Source: Amoeboaphelidium occidentale (taxonomy: Eukaryota > Aphelidiomycota > Aphelidea). Taken from it: a DNA stretch of 26,886 nucleotides. Below, in pieces: positions 18,647 through 26,886 of this stretch (position 1 is the stretch's first letter; each line of letters starts with the position of its first letter). The notes under the pieces were generated by a model. It was not told where the DNA came from. It saw only the letters and a program-made list of their open reading frames with translations, and searched no databases. The position numbers were made by a program, and so were the translations under genes. The stretch covers positions 1 to 26,886 of the forward strand of contig JALGPX010000084.1 of assembly GCA_023515795.1 (NCBI GenBank), given 5' to 3'.

Positions 18647-19710
18647 ATGCACCCAAAGTGTCCAGTTAAGAAATCTTCATCATGTAGATGCCCAGGTAAG
18701 TCCTTTGGAAGTTGTTCCAGTTGTTCTAAACAATTTTTCTATTAGTGATGCGCTCTAGTGGTTGTGGTTGTGGTTCAGCTTGTCAGTGCTCATCATCCAA
18801 TGGCAATAATCACAGATGCCCTGTTTTGAATTATTATGCTGACTGTTGCTCCAGTCAAGGTTGCCCTTATTTGAATCGTTGTGCTGGTGGTTCTGGTGCT
18901 TCAGCTGCTTGTGGTTGTCCTTACTTGGCACAGTATCAACAAGGTCATGGCTACTCTGGTCACAGTGGTTGTCCTGTCTTGCAAGGTTATGGTCACAACT
19001 ATGGTGGTTATCATCATGGTTCCTACCATGGAGGGTGTCCAATGTTCCAAGGAAATCGTTCTGGTCCAAGTAACTATCATGGTGGCTGTCCAATGTTCCA
19101 AGGCCATGGTTTCGGTGGCTTCAATGGTGGCTGTCCATTAGGTTACCATTCATGCGGCTGTGCTTCAGGTGCTCGCTGTTCATGTGTTGGTGGTTGCAAC
19201 TGTAATCCTTGTGGTTGTGGCATGAAGTCTGGTAAAGGCAAGGCTGCTGCAGGATGTTGTTGTGGAAGCAACTGTCAATGTAGCAGTGGTTCATCCAAGT
19301 CTTGTTGTTCAACATCTGCTGCTGCTTGTTGCTGTGGTGACTCTTGCAACTGCGCTGATTGTGATTGCAGCAATACCGAATCCTGCCACTGTGTTGAAGG
19401 AGGAAAGTGCCTATGCGAAGAAGGAAAATGCAAGTGCAAAGAGAGTAGTTCATGTTGCAAGAAGCCAGCTGCAAGTACTTGTTCATGTGTTGCTGGTGGA
19501 AAATGCTTGTGTGAGGAAGGAAAATGCAAGTGCAAGGAGAATGGTGTGTGCAAATGCAAGGAAGGAGGCAAATGTTTGTGCGATCCAGGTAAATGTACTT
19601 GCAAGAAGGAAGCTGCTTCAAGCTCTTGTGAATGTACCAAGGGCGGCAAGTGCATCTGTCCAGCTGGTCAATGCAAATGCAGCTCCAGTTGCACTCAAGC
19701 AAAGAAATGA
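18647..19710 (+). CDS. Large metallothionein-like cysteine-rich protein
   Basis: Exons 18647-18695 and 18746-19710 (50-nt intron) give 337 residues, of which I count about 67 cysteines (20%). No enzyme domain, signal peptide or membrane segment. The N-terminal half carries nine CP dipeptides (KCPV, RCPV, GCPYL, GCPMFQG) set in Gly/His/Tyr-rich sequence. The C-terminal half is a series of CxC and CCC clusters (CCCGSNCQC, CCCGDSCNCADCDC) followed by repeats of the form GGKCLCEEGKCKCKE, four to five copies at about 19399, 19497, 19563 and 19642. CxC clusters with lysines are the metallothionein pattern, binding Cu(I), Zn(II) or Cd(II) for storage and detoxification in the cytosol. Usual metallothioneins are 25-80 residues, so this is far larger. 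The C-terminal repeats are near-identical at DNA level, showing recent internal duplication. Metal preference is unknown; a structural Cys-rich protein is the alternative. Confidence 0.8.
19390..19690 (+). repeat. Tandem GGKCxCxxGKCxCK coding repeats
   Basis: Within the metallothionein-like gene, units of about 12-15 codons recur: GGKCLCEEGKCKCKE twice nearly identical (about 19396-19440 and 19495-19539), then GGKCLCDPGKCTCKK and GGKCICPAGQCKC. Spacers between units differ (SSSCCKKPAASTCSC, NGVCKCKE). The first two units share GAAGGAAAATGCAAGTGCAA exactly, which suggests unequal crossing-over. Confidence 0.8.
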
Positions 19711-19735
19711 GCGAGATTTATTTTAAAAATTCAAG

Positions 19736-19741
19736 AATAAA
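19736..19741 (+). terminator. Polyadenylation signal of the metallothionein-like gene
   Basis: AATAAA 26 bp past the stop and 4 bp before the stop of the convergent PTPA gene. Confidence 0.5.
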
Positions 19742-19744
19742 GTT

Positions 19745-21225
19745 TTAGTCAAAAGGCAGCATGTATTTCTTGTCATTGGTGGAAGTACTTGCATGTGCTG
19801 ATGGAAGTCTAATACCGCAACAAACAGGTGGCGCCTGGCCCATTGCATAGGAGTCAACAAGCAATAAATTGTTTGTATTATTATTGGAATCATCTGCTGC
19901 ATTCTCGGAAGGCGGTAAAACTTCTGGGGTTCCTTTCAATACTCTTCCGAGGATAGGAGTCCATCCACCTTTAGCATTTTTGACATAACGGACTATTTGC
20001 TCAACATATTCTTCTTCAACAGCTTTCGAAGTAGTGTCGTGAGAACAGCCAGAAGAATGGTGGTGATGATGGTGATGATGATGATCTTGAGAAGCGCTAC
20101 CGGATGCAGGTTTGAATTCCTGGTACTCTGGCGGAGTGTATGCAAGCGTAGAACTTGTTTGCAAGTCAACGTTACAAGCCTTGATAAAGTCCACTCTTTC
20201 CTCTTCAGAAGCATCATCCCATCCTAATTTTCCGAATAATCTACCAAAAAGTAAATGCTGCATTATTGGCAATTTTGATAGCACTTCAACTCTGAACATT
20301 TTCATCATGCCAGAGTTGACTTTATCCCAAGACTTGACACCAGATATATCATTGAGCATTGGAGAGTGCCACGATAAACTGGCCATATTCTTGACTTGAT
20401 TTACATAATTAACACAATACAAATACAAGTATTCTTCGGAGTATTGATCCAAAATCTCTTGGTTATGAATTGATTTTGGTTTGATGTGTTTGTGACCTCG
20501 TAACTGCGCGCTACCAAAATAGAATGGCAGAAACTGATAATCATCCAAACCCCAAACTCCTACAAAAATTATCTCTAGCTAAAATAAACTTTACCGTGGC
20601 TGCCTGCAGGTTCTAACCAGTAAGATTTCTGCAAATTGTGCATCCAGTCGATGTAAGCCCAAAACACATGCAAAACCACTGAAGCGTAATCCTCCTTACG
20701 TAGCAGATTAAGTTCTTGTAAACAATACAAGAATATTATGAAGTGGAATTCGTGCCCAGTTCCATAATCGATTCTTTGCCTGTCACCAAAGCAGTGCATG
20801 AAATAAGTTTTAAGTTCCAAACCAAACATTTCCATCTGCTCCTGCGACACAAATTCCTTAAACCAGTCAAGGCAGTTCTATCAAGTAAATGCATACTGTT
20901 TTAGGATACGCACCTTGTCTATGTAATCGTAGTAAGCACGAAATTGCGGATGCCCAAATCTAGAATCGCCACCATCTTCCGTTCTCGGATACTTTGCGAT
21001 AGCGTCATTACAGTTAGCTATCAGCCCCAAAAGCCCATTAACTGTTTTGCTTTCAGCATTGCTATCAGACCTCTTCAATCCAATTACCGAACCATTTAGC
21101 TGTTCCAAAAATGCTACGATCAAAGCAAGGCATTCACTCTTCTCTAATAAAGCCAAGTCAGCGGGTGATACGACCAGCTTCTTAGGCTCAAAGTTGCGGT
21201 CTAAAATCGTCTTTTTAGTGGTCAT
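19745..21225 (-). CDS. Serine/threonine phosphatase 2A activator (PTPA), with C-terminal extension
   Basis: Minus-strand exons 21225-20914, 20877-20595 and 20559-19745 give 469 residues; human PTPA is about 320-360. PTPA is a peptidyl-prolyl isomerase-like chaperone that activates the PP2A catalytic subunit. Signatures: [54 protein letters not shown] and [17 protein letters not shown], then [20 protein letters not shown], where most PTPAs end a few residues later. Here about 130 residues follow, with nine consecutive histidines (codons 20057-20083), a conserved-looking stretch ([20 protein letters not shown]) and a Ser/Asn-rich tail with VCCGIRLPS. Fungal PTPAs are known to carry C-terminal extensions, but the His tract is unusual. 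Introns are 36 and 35 nt. The start at MTTKKTIL is the first ATG; an upstream open frame lacks one. Confidence 0.95.
20057..20083 (-). repeat. Poly-histidine codon run in PTPA
   Basis: Nine consecutive His codons, mixed CAT and CAC, between QD and SSGCSHD in the C-terminal extension of PTPA. Mixed codon use argues against a very recent pure triplet expansion. Confidence 0.9.
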
Positions 21226-21339
21226 CGTTCGTTCGTCTTGTGATTGTTGTTTGGAAGCAAAGCCCAGTTGTGCAACGTCGCAACTCAAAAAGAATTCTCC
21301 AGTGTGACCACCGTTTGGAATTATTGATAATCAACCTCA

Positions 21340-23484
21340 ATGGAAAAAGTATACAAAAGTCAATGGATGTGGAAGAAGAATCATCAGTCGAAAGTCAATA
21401 GGGTACTGCTTGAGAGGATTGTTAAAGGATCTGATCATATTGTTGTGGAATGTGTAGGGCTGGAGAAAGCGATGGTTCGTTCTTAGGAATGGGAGGCTTG
21501 CATACTATAAAAATGATAAGGAATATGAAATGCTGCACTTCATACCTCTGTCACTGATATACTCAATCTCAGAAGCATCGTTGAAACGACATCCACATGC
21601 TTTGTGTATGGTGGTGCTGCAGCCAAAGGAAGATATGGTTTCTGGTATAGAATCTCCCTCAGATCCAAAGATGCACCTTCATCATCATCAGCGGAAAGTA
21701 AAGAGTTTAAGGGTTTAAATTAATAACATCTTTAGATGTCTGAAGCAACAGTGTATTTCTTAGACGCAGGATCCAGACAAGAACTGCAAGAATGGTTCTC
21801 CTGTTTTGCTGAGGCTCTTCAGAGTATTCCATCTTTGTCTATCATGTATTGGAATGGAAGCTTTATGTATATCCCTGCAGCTGATCCAGAAACAGATCCA
21901 GGCCATGTTGTTAAACTTGATACTCTCAATTTCGACAAGTATCTCAGAGGACCCATGAAGCCCTTGCCTTCAAGAATGGCTATAAATGTTTTTGCCAAAG
22001 GCGATATGGTTGATTTGTCCTGGTGGCAGAATCCTATGGAACTAGTTTTAGCTGAGTGGAAACGCTTGATAACTTCAGTGCAGAATGCGGTAGAGCCGGA
22101 TAAAGCAGAAATTACTGCAGCATCTAAGGCTAGCTCTAAATTAACGCCTCTTAGAGAAGTCGCTGAGGTTGATGAAAGCCCTAAGGTTGCATCTCATGAA
22201 GGGAAGGAACCTTCAGGAGAAGGATTGAAACCTTTGGAAATACCGAATGTAACTAGGCGTTTATCATTCTCGAATCCATTTTCTGCTGCTTCTGTTATAT
22301 CAAGTCCTTTTCAGACACCATTAACAGAATCAGTCAGTCAATTATCTGGTTACATGTTAAAGATGAAACATGGCAAGTCACTGAAAAGAACTGATGGAAA
22401 GGCTGGACATTATAAATTCAAACCTACAGATTGGCAAACACGGTGGTGTGTAATCAGAGGTTCTTCTTTGATGTGGTACACATCGAACAACGAATATGAA
22501 GTTCTCAATCTTGTTCGATTCGATGAAGTCTTGATCATTTTACCTCACAAGGATGGATTTGCGGTGAAAGAGAAATATAGCTCATTGGACCACTCTAGAA
22601 GAAAATCTGTTGATTCTAATAGCTCTAAAACATCAACACTGTCCAGGGCCAAAAATGTTGTTATGAAACTAATGTCAAAGAAAGATTCACTATCGCGTCC
22701 ACATACCCTAGAGAGAAATGTAGGATATGCGGAAAAGTATGAAGACGAAGAGGATGCAGATGATGATGTTCAGGAAGATGAGGACGAACAAATTGAAGAT
22801 GAAGAAATAATGGAAGACAGCCCCGATGAATTCGAAAGATCGTATGATATGCTGAAAGTTTCAACAATAGCTGCACCTAATGTAGTACCATCTGACTGTG
22901 AATGTGCCTTCTGCAATTACGGTCGAAGATGGTCTGAATCATTGCAGAAACCAGATCACAAGTGTTGTTATTTGGAGCATGCACCGCACCCTAATCATGT
23001 TCCACTAGCATTATTCCACACAATGCTTACTTCTTATCATGAAACGGCTGTGAAGCATTTAAAAGGCCTTGGGCAAATCAAAGATCACCAGCATCCTCAT
23101 GAACTGTTGCCTCACAAACTACTCAATGATGTCTGGGCTAATTTCTGGACCCAAACAGGGATTGAAGGCGTGAGTCTACCAAATGTCACAAGTACAGAAA
23201 AGTTTAATCCTTGGACTCAGACGAGTGTTCAAGCTGATGAACAAGGCGATCTTGAAGAGAGACAAGTTGTCGCGATGGTGCATCAAGATGAAGGCTCAAC
23301 CGCTTCTACTAGAAAAGAATCAAGGATTTATCCTATTCAAATAATAACATCGAAACGGAATTACTGCTTTGCTTGCACAACTTACGAAGATATGGAAAAA
23401 TGGGTTACGGCTCTTCGACGAGCATTTCTCATGACAAACATTCTTAGCGAAGACGTTTCTCAAACAGACGACAGCCAAATATGA
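21340..23484 (+). CDS. Double PH-domain protein with a split second PH domain
   Basis: Exons 21340-21402, 21458-21697 and 21736-23484 give 683 residues. The first PH domain (about residues 3-130) reads VYKSQWMWKKNHQSK, GWRKRWFVLRNGRLAYYKND, EYEMLHFIPLSLIYSI, ATVYFLDAGSRQELQEWFSC, with a short His-rich loop before the last strands. The second begins near residue 305 (LSGYMLKMKHGKSLKR, TDWQTRWCVIRGSSLMWYTS, NNEYEVLNLVRFDEVLIILP) and is completed only at about 631-668 (IYPIQIITSKRNYCFACTTY, MEKWVTALRRAF). The roughly 250-residue insert has phosphosite-like RRKSVDS, an acidic run and a Cys/His cluster (DCECAFCNYGRRW, KCCYLEHAPHPNH). PH domains usually bind phosphoinositides, so membrane recruitment is likely. 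The gene starts at an ATG with an in-frame TAA four codons upstream. The donors at 21403 and 21698 were chosen because they restore the PH fold. No known name was assigned; Opy1-like proteins are one comparison. Confidence 0.83.
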
Positions 23485-23562
23485 CCATGTCAAGTTCGAC
23501 CCGTTAAGAATTAGAAGTTTATTCAACGCGCACAGATTCCCATAAAGCAAAGCGTGTTATGT

Positions 23563-24240
<678 letters not shown>

Positions 24241-24970
24241 TACAAAGTTTTAGAAACGATTTGGAATATTAAATCAATTTGGAGAAATGTTGCAGCTGAA
24301 TCAAGCTTGGTTGATTTTGTGGCTGATAGGCCGAGTTTGCGCCATAGAATTTTGGAACTTTGTTTCAGGCTAAAAAGACATGTCACAGGAACTCTTCTTT
24401 GGATCTTTTAGTGCATCAGCTGGTATGCGTACCCTATGGGATACTATACTATGTGCTATTGGTAAATTCGTCATTCGACATGATCCTAGCCAATCCCTTA
24501 ATATGAGTCAGTGTCAACTGATCCAAAGGTTTCCGCCTCATCGAGAATTGCGTGGCGGACCATTGATGCCTTTAGAGCATGAGTATGAGTTGTGTTTGGC
24601 GTTTACAATCAGTGGGGTATCCGCCACAACTCGGCAGAAAGCAAACATGGCGTATCCCGAAAAAATAAGCTAACCTTGGGAGAATGTACTCACGCGTTAG
24701 TTTACTATAGCTCGAATATTCGAGCTGCTACTTGCGATGGGAAGAAAATCGTTTGATCGTGTTCTAACTCACGCCCCTAAAGTCAATCCCTTTCAAGCTT
24801 CAGCTAGTCGAGCTAATCATTGTGTAAACAACATGGGCGTAACTACAATAAATACTATTAATATCGACGCATTTGTGCCCTTCGCGATCTGGTTTGTGCG
24901 AATTTCTGGCGCAGTTTCAATATTCTAAGTTGATCTATAAATATATCCAACTCTCATTTACAGAGAGAAC
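24241..24970. promoter_or_regulatory. Divergent intergenic region Rap1 / LIM gene
   Basis: At 730 bp this is the largest gap in the window. It must contain both promoters. Two plus-strand ATG frames (24380-24673, 97 codons; 24737-24928, 63 codons) are not supported by any family or splice pattern. It holds a perfect 18-bp palindrome (24709-24726) and an 8-bp inverted repeat GTGGCGGA/TCCGCCAC (24552-24559 and 24620-24627) around a 60-nt loop. Confidence 0.5.
24709..24726. repeat. Perfect 18-bp palindrome
   Basis: AGCTCGAATATTCGAGCT reads the same on both strands. It is about 245 bp before the LIM gene ATG. It could be a dimeric transcription-factor site; no known factor is recognised. Confidence 0.6.
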
Positions 24971-26886
24971 ATGAACTTATCAAAGTCTACCGATGGGATT
25001 ATCAAAAAGTACTTCTCTGATGAGGAATTAAGTTCTCCAATATTCGCTGCATTGGAAATGATGAACATTACATCAAATGCTCAGACAGAGTGCGGGATTT
25101 GCAGAAAAGATGTTGAGGGTGATGAGCGGATAAGTGTAGAGGGAAACGTATATCACAATGGAGTAAATCTATTCTGACACATAATCTAACGCTGCTAGTG
25201 TTTCAAATGCCATGCGTGCAGCGTAGATCTGAGTGCATCAACTTTTGGTTACCGAGATATTGTTACAAAGCCTGATACTGTGGGATCGGCCACCATCGTC
25301 TACTGCAAGCAACATTATTCGCAGCCTGTCAAGCCTGAATCCTCGCTATCTCAAAAGAAGAGTGCCTCTAACTTGTCGCAGAGAGATGCTGTTGGTCAGA
25401 GTAACGCTAAAGATCTTGGAGCATCTATATCGCGTTCTCAGCTAGGAAATCCTGATATTAATGTCTCATCTGATGCAAATCTGTTTCCTTCTGAGGTTAC
25501 CGATAGGAATGGAGTTGGAAAAGTTGAGAGTGGCACATCTGTGATGAACTATTATCGCGAAATAGCTGCGCCAGAGCATGCAATAGTTCCGGAGATAGAA
25601 ATAGTCAACAGAAGTGAAGCCAAAAACGAGAATAATACAAAAAATGAAGCCAGTTTGAATGTTCAGAACGTTCCTGAACTTATTGAGCCAGTGTCGGAAA
25701 CGGATGACCAGAGAACCGGGCAACAAAGTGAAATCACTGGCCACATCATTGCAAGTGTATCATTCGATATTAGACGCGATGCTCCTAGTTTTATGGCTGT
25801 TGTTACAGACTCTGACAACGATGAAAAATCAAACAGACAGGGTATCACCGAGGAATCTGAAGGCTTACATGTGAAGCCTCCTAGAGTGTCATTATTTCCA
25901 GGAAGAAGAGCAAGTATCAGTGAGACGGTACTTGTAAAAACGGGAGAAATGCCTAAGACCAGAAGAAAGAGTTTATCACCGATAGATGTTGCTGCTATAA
26001 AAGAAACTCTAGTTGCTCCAACAGTTGAAAGAAGAGCGTCGCTGCAAATTTTGAACAGAATAGGAAAGCATGACAGAAAAAGCTTAAACTACAAAAGTCA
26101 AACTAATATTAGTGCAGAACAACCAGACAAAAAGAGTGGTGTCAGTTCTTTGATTGAAAAATTCTCCAGCTTGAACAACCAGCAGAAGAATGATAAAGCA
26201 AACAATGGTTCCGAGTCTCCAACAGCAAACTCGTCTCCTGTATGGAGAAGAACATCTTCGAATGGAGACAAATTGGAAACCTTGAGAGCTAGTTTCACAA
26301 AATCAAAATCAAAACATAATGCCATTATGGAGTCAAACAGCGAAGAGGCTAAAGAAACTCCAAAAGAGCTTCCAAAAATTGCTGGTGCAGCATTAAATGT
26401 TTATACATCATCAAAGTCAAAGTTTAGCGGGTTTAGAAGAAAGAGTGAGCAAATTGACGGAAGCAAAGATTTGTCGCCTACTGAGCCAGATAATATTCTG
26501 AAGAAAGCAGGTGAAAGCACGGTATCTTTAGAGGAAGATGGATCTGCCAATAGCGAAAACAAAAAGAAAACAATTCTTCAGAGATCACATGCGGTTATGA
26601 GCAAAAAGAGAGGCCATTCAATGAGAAGATCTGTAGGCGGTTCTTCACAACCTAGTTTAAATCAAGGACCTTCGGGGATTTTCGTTCCAAGAAGAGAAAG
26701 CAATTCTAGTGTTGGACTGCCCTTGCACGAAAAGATCAAGCATTTGTACAAGTGCTTGAATAATTCTCGTTATATGTGTGATGATTTGTGTGATACTTTG
26801 GAAACTTTTGCAAATAATTGCTTGGCTTGGAGTAGAGGCGGTATTACTCCAGACAGCCAACAAACTGATTTGTTTTCTACCGTTGC
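24971..26886 (+). CDS. LIM-domain protein, 3' partial
   Basis: Exons 24971-25162 and 25199 to the window edge (36-nt intron), open for 626 codons so far. One LIM zinc-finger domain is complete: C-x2-C (CGIC), then H-N-G-C-F-K-C-H-A-C (Hx2Cx2Cx2C) and the last pair in CKQH; the intron falls between the His-Asn-Gly and the Cys. LIM domains bind proteins, often actin or polarity factors. About 450 residues of mostly disordered, Ser/Lys/Asn-rich sequence follow, with at least six R-R-x-S/T sites (RRASI, RRKSL, RRASL, RRTSS, RRKSE, RRESN). Near the right edge a helical, Cys-containing part starts (LHEKIKHLYKCLNNSRYMCD, LCDTLETFANNCLAW). A catalytic domain, for instance RhoGAP as in fungal Rga proteins, could lie beyond the window, but nothing here shows it. 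The start ATG is the first in frame, with an A-rich leader (GAGAACATG). Confidence 0.83.

Noticed and set aside
18755-19702. Long minus-strand frames (112, 193 and 126 codons) rich in His, Asn, Gln and Leu
   Set aside because: They lie exactly opposite the metallothionein-like gene; repeated Cys and Gly codons give stop-free antisense frames. Composition is that of an antisense shadow.
19262-19726. Plus-strand 154-codon frame inside the Cys-rich gene
   Set aside because: A +1 frame shadow of the Cys/Lys repeats (Ala/Val/Asn-rich), with no independent start context.
21698-21735. Alternative 23-nt intron (GTTTAA...TTTAG at 21713) in the PH gene
   Set aside because: A GTAAAG donor at 21698 gives a 38-nt intron in the same phase, matching the size of the others; 23 nt would be below any intron here.
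24552-24627. 8-bp inverted repeat GTGGCGGA/TCCGCCAC with a 60-nt loop, as a possible structured RNA
   Set aside because: Only one short stem was found and the loop has no further pairing by eye; too weak to call.
24380-24673. 97-codon plus-strand frame between Rap1 and the LIM gene
   Set aside because: It starts with ATG but shows no family, no domain pattern and odd composition; the gap is better explained as two promoters. Transcript data could reverse this.
24737-24928. 63-codon plus-strand frame upstream of the LIM gene
   Set aside because: Short, no family, and it ends just before the LIM gene leader; it spans likely promoter sequence.

Overview
The window is a stretch of nuclear DNA from a eukaryote with a very compact genome, most likely an early-diverging fungus of chytrid type. 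Four things support this. A shikimate-pathway chorismate synthase and a GPI-type tyrosinase argue for fungi and against animals. The proteasome subunit RPN10 keeps an animal-like long form with three UIMs, and the Rap1-type GTPase is close to animal Rap1, which argues for a deep fungal branch rather than a yeast. Introns are numerous and tiny: I could place 33, all between 32 and 55 nt, GT..AG, often with a CTAAT/TTAAC-like branch site. Intergenic spaces are mostly 20-120 bp. The species assignment is inference; base composition by eye is about 40% GC. No bacterial, viral, CRISPR, IS or tRNA/rRNA features were found.

Layout, left to right: a possible 3' end of a gene (1-81); cofilin (+); a ZCCHC10-like zinc-knuckle protein (+); a SCY1-like pseudokinase (-); RPN10 (+); ribosomal protein uS12/RPS23 (+); an unrecognised 584-residue protein (-); a small unrecognised protein (-); a promethin/LDAF1-like lipid-droplet protein (-) divergent from an ELO fatty-acid elongase (+); a MED15-type Mediator subunit with a KIX domain (+); two small unrecognised genes (-, +); chorismate synthase (-); dynactin subunit 4/p62 (+); tyrosinase (-); an unrecognised 161-residue protein (+); a 337-residue metallothionein-like protein with about 67 cysteines (+); the PP2A activator PTPA (-); a double-PH-domain protein (+); Rap1 (-); and a LIM-domain protein (+) that runs off the right edge.

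The genes are mostly housekeeping and do not form one pathway. Local links are possible: promethin and the elongase share one upstream region and both concern lipid metabolism at the ER; cofilin, dynactin p62, Rap1, the PH protein and the LIM protein all touch cytoskeleton or polarity; the metallothionein has three metal-response-element-like 7-mers upstream. Seven convergent gene pairs are separated by only 17-78 bp, and several stop codons lie inside an AATAAA hexamer, so antisense 3' end overlap is expected. The least expected items are the large cysteine-rich protein, the basophilic phosphosite array in the LIM protein, the split PH domain, the three-UIM RPN10 and a stop-free 42-nt intron in chorismate synthase.

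All exon joins were made by eye from reading frame, family alignment memory and GT/AG sites; each multi-exon model gives an intact frame with a total length divisible by three.
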